In this document: one piece after another, positions 48,610 to 57,795 of the stretch
Layout of the letters: every line of letters begins with the position of its first letter
Numbering within the stretch: the stretch's first letter is position 1
Assembly: GCA_001464865.1 (NCBI GenBank)
Contig: LNEG01000125.1
Location: 1 to 64,000, forward strand
DNA from: Burkholderiales bacterium Ga0074133
GTDB taxonomy: Bacteria; Pseudomonadota; Gammaproteobacteria; Burkholderiales; Burkholderiaceae_C
Direction: 5' to 3'
DNA: 64,000 nt
Translations under genes and position numbers: made by a program
Notes under the pieces: model-generated
Seen by the model: only the letters and a program-made list of their open reading frames with translations
What the model was told of the DNA's origin: nothing
The model's database searches: none

Positions 48610-49116
48610 ATGGACCGCTTCATCGGTGAGATCCGTGCATTTGGCTTTGGCCGTGTTCCGCAGGGCTGGGCCGCGTGTGACGGCCGCCTGCTGGCAATTG
48701 CACAAAACCCCCTGCTGTTTGAACTGCTGGGGCGGCGCTATGGCGGGGATGGTGTCAGCCAGTTCGCGTTGCCCGACCTGCGCGGACGCACACCCATCGG
48801 CTGTGGCAACGCGACCAACGGCATGGCCGTGAAGCTGGGGTCGCATGCGGGAGATGAAGGCGTTGCCCTGACCAGCGCGCAAGTCCCTGGGCACAGCCAC
48901 GCACTGATGGGGGCCACTGCGGCAGCGAGCACGGGCGTGCCCGCGGGTGCAGCGCTTGCGCAGCCTGCCGGGGCAGCGTACGCCGCCCCCAATGGCACGT
49001 ACATGTCCAGCGAAGCGGTGGCGGTGAGCGGAGCCGGCCTGCCGCATTCCAACATGCAACCCTCGCTCGCCGTCAACTGGTGCATCGCCATTGACGGTCT
49101 GCGTCCCCCGCGCTGA
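48610..49116 (+). CDS. Tail-collar (MdpB-like) protein 2
   Basis: A 168-residue paralogue of its neighbours: FIGEIRAFGFGRVPQGWAAC, FALPDLRGRTPIGCGNATNG, QPSLAVNWCIAIDG. The middle region differs from copy 1, suggesting three related but distinct subunits. A GAGAGGACAAGG ribosome site lies just before the ATG, 12 bases after the previous stop. Confidence 0.9.
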   Translation: MDRFIGEIRAFGFGRVPQGWAACDGRLLAIAQNPLLFELLGRRYGGDGVSQFALPDLRGRTPIGCGNATNGMAVKLGSHAGDEGVALTSAQVPGHSHALMGATAAASTGVPAGAALAQPAGAAYAAPNGTYMSSEAVAVSGAGLPHSNMQPSLAVNWCIAIDGLRPPR

Positions 49117-49134
49117 TCGCTGCAGGAGCTGACC

Positions 49135-49677
49135 ATGGCCGATTCATTTCTCGGAGAGATCCGGGCCTTCGCATTCGATGGCGCCCCCGCCAACTGGGCC
49201 CCGTGCCGCGGCCAGCTGTTGCCGATCGCGCAGAACAATGCGCTGTTTGCATTGATCGGCACCAGTTTCGGCGGTGACGGAAAAAGCAACTTCGCACTGC
49301 CGGACCTCCAGGACCGCGCTCCCATGGGGCAGGGGACCGGCCCCGGGTTGAGCCAGCGACACCTTGGGCAGGCGGTTGGCTTCGCAGAGCACGCGCTGCG
49401 GCCCCAGGAGATGCCCACCCACAGCCACGCGCTCGTCGCCGCTGGTGCGCCGGCGAATTCTGCTGTCCCGTCATCGGCGGTGTTTGCGCAGGGCGGTTCA
49501 TTCGGCTCGCGCCCCACGCCTGCCCCTACCTATGCAGCCGTGGAGCCCGATGTGCCCATGGCCGCCGAGGCCCTTGCCCCCTTTGCCGGCGGCGGGAAGG
49601 CGCATAGCAATACCCAGCCCTACCTGGCGCTCACCTTCTGCATCTGCATCAACGGCATATACCCATCGGCCGCTTGA
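49135..49677 (+). CDS. Tail-collar (MdpB-like) protein 3
   Basis: A 180-residue paralogue: FLGEIRAFAFDGAPANWAPC, collar motif FALPDLQDRAPMGQGTGPGL (the usual Arg-Gly-Arg is Gln-Asp-Arg) and QPYLALTFCICING. An AGGAG site precedes the ATG. It lies 18 bases after copy 2 and 22 bases before the second large secreted gene. Confidence 0.9.
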   Translation: MADSFLGEIRAFAFDGAPANWAPCRGQLLPIAQNNALFALIGTSFGGDGKSNFALPDLQDRAPMGQGTGPGLSQRHLGQAVGFAEHALRPQEMPTHSHALVAAGAPANSAVPSSAVFAQGGSFGSRPTPAPTYAAVEPDVPMAAEALAPFAGGGKAHSNTQPYLALTFCICINGIYPSAA

Positions 49678-49699
49678 GCGCACCGGGACCTGTTCTGCC

Positions 49700-51859
49700 A
49701 TGCTCCACCTGCAATTCCTGACCATGCCGTTTCCCGGAGTGCGCCACTGGCTGTGCCTTGCAGGCCAGCGCTTGCGGCGGGGAGTCCTTGCCCTGCTGAC
49801 CGGATGCTTCGCGCTGGCACTGCCTGCGCACGCAGCTGTCACCCCGGGTGCGCAAGGATTCGGCACTGGCGATCCGGAACTGGGCCTCATCGGCGAGCTC
49901 AACGGCATTGCGTTCAATGGGCTGGTCGCGGGGGACGGCCAGGGGTGGGTGTACGGCAAGGCAGACACCTACACCTCCTGCAACAACTGCGCGGGCCGCG
50001 GCGGGTTTGCGCTGGCCGAGAACGGCGGGGCCAACACGCCTTCGGTGGCATTCTTCCGTGCGGCAAGCCCGGGAGACCGCTTTGGCGTGAGCGGCGTGCG
50101 CATCTACAACCCCAGCGCTGCCAACACCGGCATGACCGTGCGCGGCTACCGCAATGGGAGCGTGGTGCAGACGGTGTCGCTCACGCTCACCCGCATCTCC
50201 CCGATGCTGGTCACATACGACCTGGGTCTGACCGATGTGGACCAGGTCAGCTTCACTTCCAGCCACGACTGGTTTTTTGCCATCGACGACCTCGGAATTG
50301 CGCCGCGGCCCGCCGTGAGCGGTGTGTCGCCCGTCGGTGGTGCGGGTGGAAGCACGGTCGTGATCACGGGCAGTGGCTTCGCAGCCGCCGGGTATCCGGC
50401 GGGCACGGTGGTGCGGTTTGGCGCGGCCACGGCTGCTGCCACGGTGGACAGCGATACGCAGATCACGGCCACGGTCCCGGCAGGGGTGGGCACGGTGGAC
50501 ATCACCGTGACCACCGCTGGCGGCACCAGTGCCACGGGCAGCGCCACGCAGTTCACCTATCCGCTGGCGTCGCAGAGCATCAGCTTCGCTCCTCCTGGCC
50601 CACAGAGTTTCGGCAGCGCCCCCACCCTGGTGGCGACAGCCAGTTCGGGCCTTCCGGTGAGTTTCAGCACGGCGTCTGCAGGCGTGTGCACCATCACCGC
50701 GGGGGGGCTGCTGAATCTTGTAGCCACCGGTAATTGCACCATCCACGCCGACCAACCGGGGAACAGCAGCTACAGCGCTGCGCCTCGGGTCTCGCAAACC
50801 TTCGCCGTGCAGCCCGTGCCGCCGGGTGCGCCCACCGCGGTGGGCGCCACCGCGGGCGATGGCGAAGCCTTCGTCGTGTTGACGGCCCCGGCCAGCAGTG
50901 GTGGCGACCCCATCACCAGCTACACCGTCACGTCCAGTCCGGGTGGTATCGCTGCGACCGGTACGACCTTGCCCATTCGAGTGTCAGGACTGACCAACGG
51001 CCAGGCGTACACCTTCACCGCCACGGCGACCAACGGAGCGGGCACAGGCCCCGCGTCGGCAGCCTCGGCCCCGGCAACGCCCCGCAGTGCGCAGACCATC
51101 AGCTTCAGCAATCCGGGACCACGCAGCTTTGGCACCACAGGCACCCTCACCGCCACGGCCAGTTCCGCTTTGCCCGTGGCCTTCAGCTCTGCCACGCCCG
51201 GCGTATGCGCCATCACGTCGGGCGGTGCGCTCAGTTTTCTGACTGCGGGCACTTGCACCATCAACGCCAACCAGACCGGCAACGCCAGTTTCTTGCCCGC
51301 TGCGCAGGTGGCGCAAACCTTCCAGGTCAACCCGGTGCTGGGCCGGGCCAGTACCGTGCCCGGCATGGCGGGCTTCGCCAACGCAACGCTCAGTGGCGGG
51401 GGCGCAACCTGTACCCTGGTGGCCGGGGACACGCGCTTCATGTCCCCGGCTCCGCTGCCTGGCGGGCGCAGCGCACCACACGGCGGGTTTGAATTCCGTT
51501 CGGTCGGCTGCGTGGGCAGCGTGACCATCACCATCGCCTACCCCGAGCCATTGCCGGTCGGTGTGGCGTTCTGGAAGTTTGGCCCTGCGAGCCCGGGAGC
51601 CGCCAGCAGCTGGTTTGCGTGGAGTGGCGCCACGCTCAGCCCCGACCGGCGCACGGTCAGCTACACCATTGCCGACAACGGTGCAGGCGATGGCGACCCG
51701 GCCGTGGGGGTGGTGCTCGACCCGTTCGTCCCTGCGCTGGGCGGCGCGGCCGATGCGGTGAGCATCCCTGTGGATGCCCCCTGGGCGCTGGCGTTGATCA
51801 GTGCACTGATCGGCTGGCTTGGCTGGCGCCGGACAACACGCGCGGCGCCCTCGGCATAG
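49700..51859 (+). CDS. Second secreted Ig/FN3 protein with choice-of-anchor and IPTL-like C-terminus
   Basis: A 719-residue exported protein. A long signal peptide ends near ALALPAHA. An N-terminal beta domain (about 38-200; a cysteine pair in TSCNNCAG) is followed by an IPT/TIG domain (VSPVGGAGGSTVVITGSGF), an Ig-like unit (QSISFAPPGPQSFG ... GNCTIHADQPG), an FN3 domain, a second Ig-like unit and the choice-of-anchor U plus IPTL-like tail (PWALALISALIGWLGWRR). The C-terminal 150 residues are very close to those of the protein at 43185-46964. It closes the accessory block. Confidence 0.88.
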   Translation: MLHLQFLTMPFPGVRHWLCLAGQRLRRGVLALLTGCFALALPAHAAVTPGAQGFGTGDPELGLIGELNGIAFNGLVAGDGQGWVYGKADTYTSCNNCAGRGGFALAENGGANTPSVAFFRAASPGDRFGVSGVRIYNPSAANTGMTVRGYRNGSVVQTVSLTLTRISPMLVTYDLGLTDVDQVSFTSSHDWFFAIDDLGIAPRPAVSGVSPVGGAGGSTVVITGSGFAAAGYPAGTVVRFGAATAAATVDSDTQITATVPAGVGTVDITVTTAGGTSATGSATQFTYPLASQSISFAPPGPQSFGSAPTLVATASSGLPVSFSTASAGVCTITAGGLLNLVATGNCTIHADQPGNSSYSAAPRVSQTFAVQPVPPGAPTAVGATAGDGEAFVVLTAPASSGGDPITSYTVTSSPGGIAATGTTLPIRVSGLTNGQAYTFTATATNGAGTGPASAASAPATPRSAQTISFSNPGPRSFGTTGTLTATASSALPVAFSSATPGVCAITSGGALSFLTAGTCTINANQTGNASFLPAAQVAQTFQVNPVLGRASTVPGMAGFANATLSGGGATCTLVAGDTRFMSPAPLPGGRSAPHGGFEFRSVGCVGSVTITIAYPEPLPVGVAFWKFGPASPGAASSWFAWSGATLSPDRRTVSYTIADNGAGDGDPAVGVVLDPFVPALGGAADAVSIPVDAPWALALISALIGWLGWRRTTRAAPSA

Positions 51860-52117
51860 AGCGAAGCGGGGTCTCGCCCTGCCATGGCCCAAGGCGCGCG
51901 CCGCATGGCAGGCGGCACGGTAGCGTTCGCTGCTTTGTTGTGCAAAGCAGCGGCGCCACCCCTCAAAACCGGGGCGCTGTGTTCACTGCGCCCCGCCACA
52001 CCGGCCAATGGGCGAAAATCACGCCTTTGCTCCACTTGGCCTCAAGCGCACACCGTGCCGGATTCCTCCCCCTCCCTGTCAGATACCGCCGCGCAGCCGC
52101 CGTCCCCCAGCACCCGC

Positions 52118-53299
52118 ATGACCGCCCTGGAGCGCCGCTCCAGCGTCAGCCTGGCGCTGATCTTTGCGCTGCGCATGCTGGGCCTGTTCCTGGTCTTGCC
52201 CGTGTTTGCGCTGGAGGCCCGCAAGTACCCGGGTGGCGATGATCCGGCCCTGGTGGGCCTGGCCATGGGTATCTACGGGCTCACGCAGGCCGTGCTGCAG
52301 CTGCCGCTGGGCATGGCGTCCGACCGGTTCGGGCGCAAGCGCGTCATCGTGCTGGGGCTGCTGGTGTTTGCCGGTGGCAGCCTGCTGGCGGCGCTGGCCG
52401 ATTCGCTGACCGGACTGCTGGTGGGGCGCGCCCTGCAGGGCGCCGGGGCGGTGTCTGCCGCCGTGACGGCGCTGCTGGCCGACCAGACGCGTGACGAGGT
52501 GCGCACCAAGGCCATGGCCATGGTGGGCGGCAGCATCGGCCTGATGTTTGCGGTGGCCCTGGTGGCTGCGCCGGTGCTCACGGCGGCGTTCGGGCTGTCG
52601 GGCCTGTTTGCGCTGACCTGCCTGCTGGCGCTGGCCGGCGTGGCCGTGATGCTGTGGTGGGTGCCGCCCGAGTCCGGCGCGCTGCGGCAGGCGCCGCGCG
52701 GCCGGCTGGCCGAGGTGTGGGCGCACCCCGATCTGCTGCGCCTGAACCTGGGCGTGTTCGTGCTGCACACCGTGCAGCTGTCGATGTGGGTGGCCGTGCC
52801 CGCCATGCTGGTGCAGGCGGGCCTGGACAAGGACCACCACTGGCAGGTGTACCTGCCCGCCGTGGTGCTGTCGTTTGTCGCCATGGGCGGGCTGTTTGCG
52901 CTGGAGCGCGCGGGCCGCCTGCGCGGCGCGCTGCTGGGCTCCATCGGGCTGGTGCTGGCCGTGCAGGCCGGGCTGTGGTGGCTGTCGGCCAGCGGGGCCA
53001 CGCCCACGCTGTGGCTGCTGGGGCCGCTGCTGTTTCTGTTTTTCTGCGGTTTCAACGCGCTGGAGGCCAGCCAGCCCAGCCTGGTCTCGCGCATGGCGCC
53101 GGCCCATGTGCGCGGTGCGGCGCTGGGCAGCTACAACACGCTGCAGTCGCTGGGGCTGTTTGCGGGCGGTGCGCTGGGCGGTGCGCTGGTCAAGTGGGCG
53201 GGCGCGCCGGGCCTGTTTGCCACCACGGCCGCGCTCACGGCCCTGTGGCTGGTGCTGACCTGGCCCTTGCGGCCCGTGGGGCGGGGCCGCGCCCGCTGA
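52118..53299 (+). CDS. MFS transporter next to ssb
   Basis: A 393-residue major facilitator with about 12 helices. It shows the MFS motif A region [16 protein letters not shown] (loop 2-3) and motif C-like [19 protein letters not shown]. The ATG before [15 protein letters not shown] is chosen, in line with the usual MFS start; a GTG at 52055 is possible. Comamonadaceae usually carry this gene between uvrA and ssb (from memory). Substrate unknown. Confidence 0.88.
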   Translation: MTALERRSSVSLALIFALRMLGLFLVLPVFALEARKYPGGDDPALVGLAMGIYGLTQAVLQLPLGMASDRFGRKRVIVLGLLVFAGGSLLAALADSLTGLLVGRALQGAGAVSAAVTALLADQTRDEVRTKAMAMVGGSIGLMFAVALVAAPVLTAAFGLSGLFALTCLLALAGVAVMLWWVPPESGALRQAPRGRLAEVWAHPDLLRLNLGVFVLHTVQLSMWVAVPAMLVQAGLDKDHHWQVYLPAVVLSFVAMGGLFALERAGRLRGALLGSIGLVLAVQAGLWWLSASGATPTLWLLGPLLFLFFCGFNALEASQPSLVSRMAPAHVRGAALGSYNTLQSLGLFAGGALGGALVKWAGAPGLFATTAALTALWLVLTWPLRPVGRGRAR

Positions 53300-53428
53300 C
53301 AAGGCGCAAGCCCGGGAAGGCGCAAATGCTGACCCACAGCCGGTGGGTGTTGCGGCACAATGCTGCGCTCTGGCGCCCGGAATTCCCTCAAATCCGGCGC
53401 TTCCTCCGTTACTTTTCAAGGCACTCTC

Positions 53429-53995
53429 ATGGCATCCGTCAACAAAGTCATCATCGTCGGCAATCTGGGCCGCGACCCGGAAATGCGCACCTTCCCCAGC
53501 GGCGACCAGGTGGCCAACGTGACCATTGCCACCACCGACAAGTGGAAAGACAAGCAGTCGGGCGAGATGAAGGAAGCCACCGAATGGCACCGCGTGGTGT
53601 TCAACGGCCGCCTGGCCGAGATCGCCGGCCAGTACCTGCGCAAAGGCTCGCAGGTGTACGTGGAAGGCTCGCTGCGCACCCGCAAGTGGACCGACCAGAG
53701 TGGCGTGGAAAAGTACAGCACCGAGATCCGCGCTGACCAGATGCAGATGCTGGGCAGCCGCCAGGGTATGGGCGGCGGCCAGGGTGGTGGTGGCCAGCAA
53801 GGCGGCGGCTACGACGATGGCGGCTACGGTGGCGGTGGTGACCAGGGCGGTGGTTACGACCAGGCCCCGCGCCGCGCCGCAGCCCCGGCTGCCCGCCCGC
53901 CAGCCCCCATGCAGCGCCCCGCCCCTGCCCCCGTGGCACAGGCGCCCCGCGCTGCCTCGGGCTTTGACGACATGGACGACGACATTCCGTTCTGA
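53429..53995 (+). CDS. ssb: Single-stranded DNA-binding protein
   Basis: Binds single-stranded DNA during replication, repair and recombination. The 188 residues contain the OB fold ([20 protein letters not shown], about 1-110), a Gly/Gln- and Ala/Pro-rich linker and the acidic tip MDDDIPF that recruits partner proteins. The start is the ATG before ASVNKV. A terminator follows. Confidence 0.98.
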   Translation: MASVNKVIIVGNLGRDPEMRTFPSGDQVANVTIATTDKWKDKQSGEMKEATEWHRVVFNGRLAEIAGQYLRKGSQVYVEGSLRTRKWTDQSGVEKYSTEIRADQMQMLGSRQGMGGGQGGGGQQGGGYDDGGYGGGGDQGGGYDQAPRRAAAPAARPPAPMQRPAPAPVAQAPRAASGFDDMDDDIPF

Positions 53996-54026
53996 TCGCC
54001 GCTTTCAGCGTTCAGCGTTCAGAAGA

Positions 54027-54062
54027 AACGGCTCGGGGCGTAAGCCACCGGGCCGTTTTTTT
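54027..54062 (+). terminator. Terminator after ssb (convergent with mnmA)
   Basis: Stem AACGGCTCGG / CCGGGCCGTT (one G-T pair) with an 11-base loop and a run of seven Ts. The tandem TTCAGCG repeats just before it (54004-54022) have no obvious role. Confidence 0.8.
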
Positions 54063-54094
54063 GGCGCAGCGGCGTGTAGCCCTGCGCACCCCGT

Positions 54095-55210
54095 TCACTC
54101 CATGGCTGCAATCACCCCGCCGCCCAGGCACACATCGCCGTCGTACAGCACGGCGCTCTGGCCGGGCGTCACTGCCCACTGGGCCTCGGGGAACTGCAGC
54201 GCAAAGCCTTCGGGGGCGGCTGTCAGGGTGCAGGCCGCATCCTGCTGGCGGTAGCGCGTCTTGGCCGCATAGGCCCCGGGCGCGGGTGCATGGCCAGCGC
54301 ACCAGCTGGCGTCCTGTGCCGTCAGGCGGTGCGACTGCAGCCAGGGGTGGTCGTGCCCCTGCACCACCTGCAGGGTGTTGCGCACCAAATCCTTGCGGGC
54401 CACGAACCACGGGGCGTGCTCGCCGCCACCGCGCTGCGCGCCCTTTTCCTTGATGCCGCCAATGCCCAGGCCCTGGCGCTGCCCCAGCGTGTAAAACGAC
54501 AGCCCCACATGCCGGCCCACCTTGCGGCCGCGCTCGTCTTCGATGGCGCCCGGCGCGTGGCTGATGTAGCGGTTCAGAAATTCGCGAAAAGGCCGCTCGC
54601 CGATGAAGCAGATGCCGGTGGAGTCCTTCTTGCGCGCGTTGGGCAGGTTGATCTCTTCGGCAATGCGGCGCACTTCGGTCTTGTGCAGCTCGCCCACGGG
54701 GAACAGCGTCTTGGCCAGCTGCGCCTGGTGGAGCCGGTGCAAAAAGTAGCTCTGGTCCTTGGCCGGGTCCAGCCCCTTGAGCAGCTCGTGCAGGCCGGTG
54801 GCGGGGTTGTGGCGCACGCGGGCGTAGTGGCCGGTCGCGATCTTCTCGGCCCCCAGGCGCATGGCGTGGTCCAGAAACGCCTTGAACTTGATCTCGGCGT
54901 TGCACAGCACATCGGGGTTGGGCGTGCGGCCTGCCTGGTACTCGCGCAGGAACTCGGCAAACACGCGGTCCTTGTAGTCGGCCGCAAAGTTCACATGCTC
55001 GATTTCGATGCCGATCACATCGGCCACGGCCGCGGCGTCCACGAAGTCGATGTTGGACGAGCAGTATTCGCTGTCGTCGTCGTCTTCCCAGTTCTTCATG
55101 AAGATGCCGACCACCTCATGGCCCTGCTGCTTCAAGAGGTAGGCGGTCACGGCCGAATCCACGCCGCCCGAAAGGCCGACGACCACGCGTTGTCTGGTGC
55201 TTGCTGTCAT
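54095..55210 (-). CDS. mnmA: tRNA-specific 2-thiouridylase MnmA
   Basis: Makes 2-thiouridine at wobble position 34 of Glu/Gln/Lys tRNAs. The 371 residues carry the PP-loop [17 protein letters not shown], the catalytic Cys pair ([13 protein letters not shown] and [13 protein letters not shown]), and GHYARV. The ATG before [15 protein letters not shown] is preferred over a longer Arg-rich frame. It shares the wobble-modification theme with mnmE, at 7091. Confidence 0.97.
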   Translation of the reverse strand: MTASTRQRVVVGLSGGVDSAVTAYLLKQQGHEVVGIFMKNWEDDDDSEYCSSNIDFVDAAAVADVIGIEIEHVNFAADYKDRVFAEFLREYQAGRTPNPDVLCNAEIKFKAFLDHAMRLGAEKIATGHYARVRHNPATGLHELLKGLDPAKDQSYFLHRLHQAQLAKTLFPVGELHKTEVRRIAEEINLPNARKKDSTGICFIGERPFREFLNRYISHAPGAIEDERGRKVGRHVGLSFYTLGQRQGLGIGGIKEKGAQRGGGEHAPWFVARKDLVRNTLQVVQGHDHPWLQSHRLTAQDASWCAGHAPAPGAYAAKTRYRQQDAACTLTAAPEGFALQFPEAQWAVTPGQSAVLYDGDVCLGGGVIAAME

Positions 55211-55289
55211 TGGCCTGATTGTATTTTTTGTGCGTGCCAGGCTGTGCGGGCGGGCCGCAAAGGCCTCCGCTGCACAGCGCCCCGCGCCT

Positions 55290-56477
55290 TCACGCCGCGG
55301 GCGGCGCGCTGCGGCGGCGGTGCAGCGCAAGCCAGATCAGTGCGGCACCTGTGAGGGTGATGGGCGCGAGCGAGCCAGCGTTCAGCAGCGTCCAGCCCTG
55401 CGTGGTGACCAGCACGCCTGAAGAGAAAGCGCTGAGTGCCAGCGTGGCGTACACGCAGAAGTTGATGGCGGCCTGGGCGCGGTCTTTTTCCTCGGGGCGG
55501 TAGGCCGTCATGGCCAGCGTGGTGCCGCCCGTGAAGAGGAAGTTCCACCCCACCCCCAGCAGAAACAGCGCAATGCCGAAGTGCCGCAGCTCCACCCCCA
55601 TCAGCGCCACGGCCACGCAGGCAAAGTTGAGCACCACGCCCGCGCCCATCACCGGCAGCACGCCCACCCGCTTGATGAGGTGGCCCGTGAAGAAGCCTGG
55701 CGCAAACATGCCGATCACATGCCACTCCAGCACCAGCGCCGAGGCATCGAAGTCAAAGCCGCACACCTGCATGGCCAGCGGCGTGGCAGCCATCAGCAGG
55801 TTCATCACGCCGTAGCCCAGCGCCGCGCCCATGATGGCCACCACCAGCGCGGGCTGGCGCAGCAGCTCGGCCAGCGGCCGGCCCTGTGCGGGCTGCCCGG
55901 CGGCGTTCAGCACCACGGGCTGGGCCTCAAACCGGATGGCCGCCATGCACACCATGGCCAGCAGCGCCACGCCCATCAGCGCAATGTAGGCACCCGCAAA
56001 CGGCACCGGGAACATCGTGCGCGTGGCGCTGGCCAGGTTGGGCCCGGCCACCGCGCCCAGCAGGCCACCGGCCAGCACCAGCGACACGGCCTTTTCGCGG
56101 TAGTCGGGGGTGGACAGCTCGGCCGCCGCAAAGCGGTACAGGCCGCCGTTGGCGCTGTAGTAGCCCGCCACCAGCGTGGCCGTGCACAGCAGCCAGAAGT
56201 TGGCCGAGAACGCCGCCCACGCGCACAGCCCGGCCGATGCCACCGCCACCACCAGCCCGATCTGGAACGACACCTTGCGGCCCCAGCGCATCTGCGTGTG
56301 CGCCACCAGCGGCGTGGCCAGCGCGCCGCCCACCACGTAGCCCATCACCGGCAGCGTGGCCATCCAGCCAAAGGGCGCCAACTGCAGCCCCACCAGGCCG
56401 TTGATGGCGATGAAGACAACGTTGTTGGTGAGAAAAAGGCCTTGGCACAGGGCCAGCAACCAGAGGTTCTTGTTCAC
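55290..56477 (-). CDS. MFS transporter
   Basis: A 395-residue major facilitator, about 12 helices. N-terminal [20 protein letters not shown] resembles YfcJ/YbfB-like carriers. Loop motif [15 protein letters not shown] is visible. The GTG at 56475-56477 is the only reasonable start near the first helix; the upstream frame is low-complexity and not conserved. It stands alone on the minus strand. Substrate not deducible. Confidence 0.88.
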   Translation of the reverse strand: MNKNLWLLALCQGLFLTNNVVFIAINGLVGLQLAPFGWMATLPVMGYVVGGALATPLVAHTQMRWGRKVSFQIGLVVAVASAGLCAWAAFSANFWLLCTATLVAGYYSANGGLYRFAAAELSTPDYREKAVSLVLAGGLLGAVAGPNLASATRTMFPVPFAGAYIALMGVALLAMVCMAAIRFEAQPVVLNAAGQPAQGRPLAELLRQPALVVAIMGAALGYGVMNLLMAATPLAMQVCGFDFDASALVLEWHVIGMFAPGFFTGHLIKRVGVLPVMGAGVVLNFACVAVALMGVELRHFGIALFLLGVGWNFLFTGGTTLAMTAYRPEEKDRAQAAINFCVYATLALSAFSSGVLVTTQGWTLLNAGSLAPITLTGAALIWLALHRRRSAPPAA

Positions 56478-56652
56478 GGCAGGGCGGCAGCGCGCGTTGA
56501 GAAGGGAAGGGATGGTGTGGGCACGGCCGCAAGGCACGGCAGGTGGTGCTGGCGGGACGGTGCCGCACGGAGGCGCAATTTCATTGCTCTGGCATTGTGC
56601 ACCGCGGTGGGGGCATATCCGTGGCGCTGTGCGGCAGGGTGGCAGCGAGGGT

Positions 56653-57186
56653 TCAGGCGTTATCGTGCAAGTAGTCAAGCAGCTGCACTGACTTCGCGTT
56701 TTTTGGCGTGACGCCTGCCAGGGCAAGAGCGACCTCTGCGCGGGGAAACTTCCTGATGAGTTTGGAGTAGTCCTCAAGCTCCCGTGGCGCGTACTCTTGG
56801 TTGAGCAGCTTCGCCGTTGCGCAGAGGACTTGGCCACGCTCTGACGCGGTGATGCTGGCGAGTTGCTTCTTGAGTGCTCGCGCCAGATTGCTCTTGATCA
56901 GCTTGCCGAGCGGGAGCATGGGATCACGTTCGATGAGTTCGCAAGCCAGGGAAATAGCCTGCGTATCGCCGGCGGCCACGGCGGCTTTCACGCGGCCGAA
57001 CATTTGACCGACCCAGATGGCCGGGTGCTCGTGTTCATCAGGAGGCCGGTAACCGCGAAGTCGCGGGCCGAGCATGTCGAGTAGTTGGTGCTCCATGCGC
57101 TCGCGCGGATTCAATCTTGATGCCTCACGTTGGCGCGCCGCTTCAGCGAGGGGTTGGGCCGCACTTGCGGCGAACGAATGCAGCAT
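56653..57186 (-). CDS. Hypothetical protein
   Basis: I do not recognise this 177-residue protein. It is soluble, Leu/Ala-rich and helical, with ERMEHQLLDMLGPRLRGYRP and the repeated charged stretch LIKSNLARALKKQLASITA. The ATG at 57184-57186 avoids overlap with the neighbour; an earlier in-frame ATG at 57297 would overlap it by 32 bases. Base composition is less GC-rich than the surrounding genes. No context clue to function. Confidence 0.65.
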   Translation of the reverse strand: MLHSFAASAAQPLAEAARQREASRLNPRERMEHQLLDMLGPRLRGYRPPDEHEHPAIWVGQMFGRVKAAVAAGDTQAISLACELIERDPMLPLGKLIKSNLARALKKQLASITASERGQVLCATAKLLNQEYAPRELEDYSKLIRKFPRAEVALALAGVTPKNAKSVQLLDYLHDNA

Positions 57187-57265
57187 CCGGGATTTCTGAA
57201 GCCCGCGAATGCTCGGCGCAGCGCTTTCGGGGCGTCTGTCTTGCAGACGTAGCTGCCCTCGGCAT

Positions 57266-57550
57266 TCATGCTTCTTCCACGACCACAAGCGGAACAAATG
57301 CGCGCATGGCGATGCAGGCCAGTGCGAACCCCAGGACGAAGACGGCAGCGACCATCAAGTTGGGTGAGGCAGCCGAAGCGACGAGGCCAAACGGAAAGAA
57401 TACAAGCTCAGACACCAAAGCACTTCTCGTGCTTGCCGGGTAAAAGCCTGCGCCACAGGCCTTGCATCTGGCAGGCCACCAAACCGTTGCGCACCAAACT
57501 CGCAGCTCGGCGCGACCGTGAGGGTGATGGCATTGGGGACAGTCGCTCAT
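57266..57550 (-). CDS. Small zinc-ribbon membrane protein
   Basis: A 94-residue protein with two CxxC knuckles (CPQC at 4-7 and CKAC at about 29-32) forming a probable zinc ribbon, followed by two hydrophobic helices (LVSELVFFPFGLVASA and LMVAAVFVLGFALACIAMRA). No named family recognised. It precedes the hypothetical gene on the same strand and may belong with it. Confidence 0.65.
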   Translation of the reverse strand: MSDCPQCHHPHGRAELRVWCATVWWPARCKACGAGFYPASTRSALVSELVFFPFGLVASAASPNLMVAAVFVLGFALACIAMRAFVPLVVVEEA

Positions 57551-57795
57551 GGGCTGCGGATTGTTCTCTGCGTGGCTTGACGGTCGACGTGAGAGGGTGA
57601 CTGTTCAGAATCCAAGTATAGAAATTCAGCCATACCAGGCCAGCGCAAGCTGCGCAGACTACATCGGGCAAGCCGATTGCTCCCAGCAGCCGGCTTTGAA
57701 TACGAGCAGGCTCCCATCGCCGCTGCTTGCATGGGCAAACACTGACCATTGGTGGGCGCCCCCTCCATGGCTGAGAAATCGTCGCGATCCAGCCC

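Noticed and set aside
48079-49677. A prophage or tailocin at the tail-collar genes
   Set aside because: No terminase, portal, capsid, sheath, baseplate, lysis or integrase genes are present, and the neighbours are secreted Ig/FN3 proteins.
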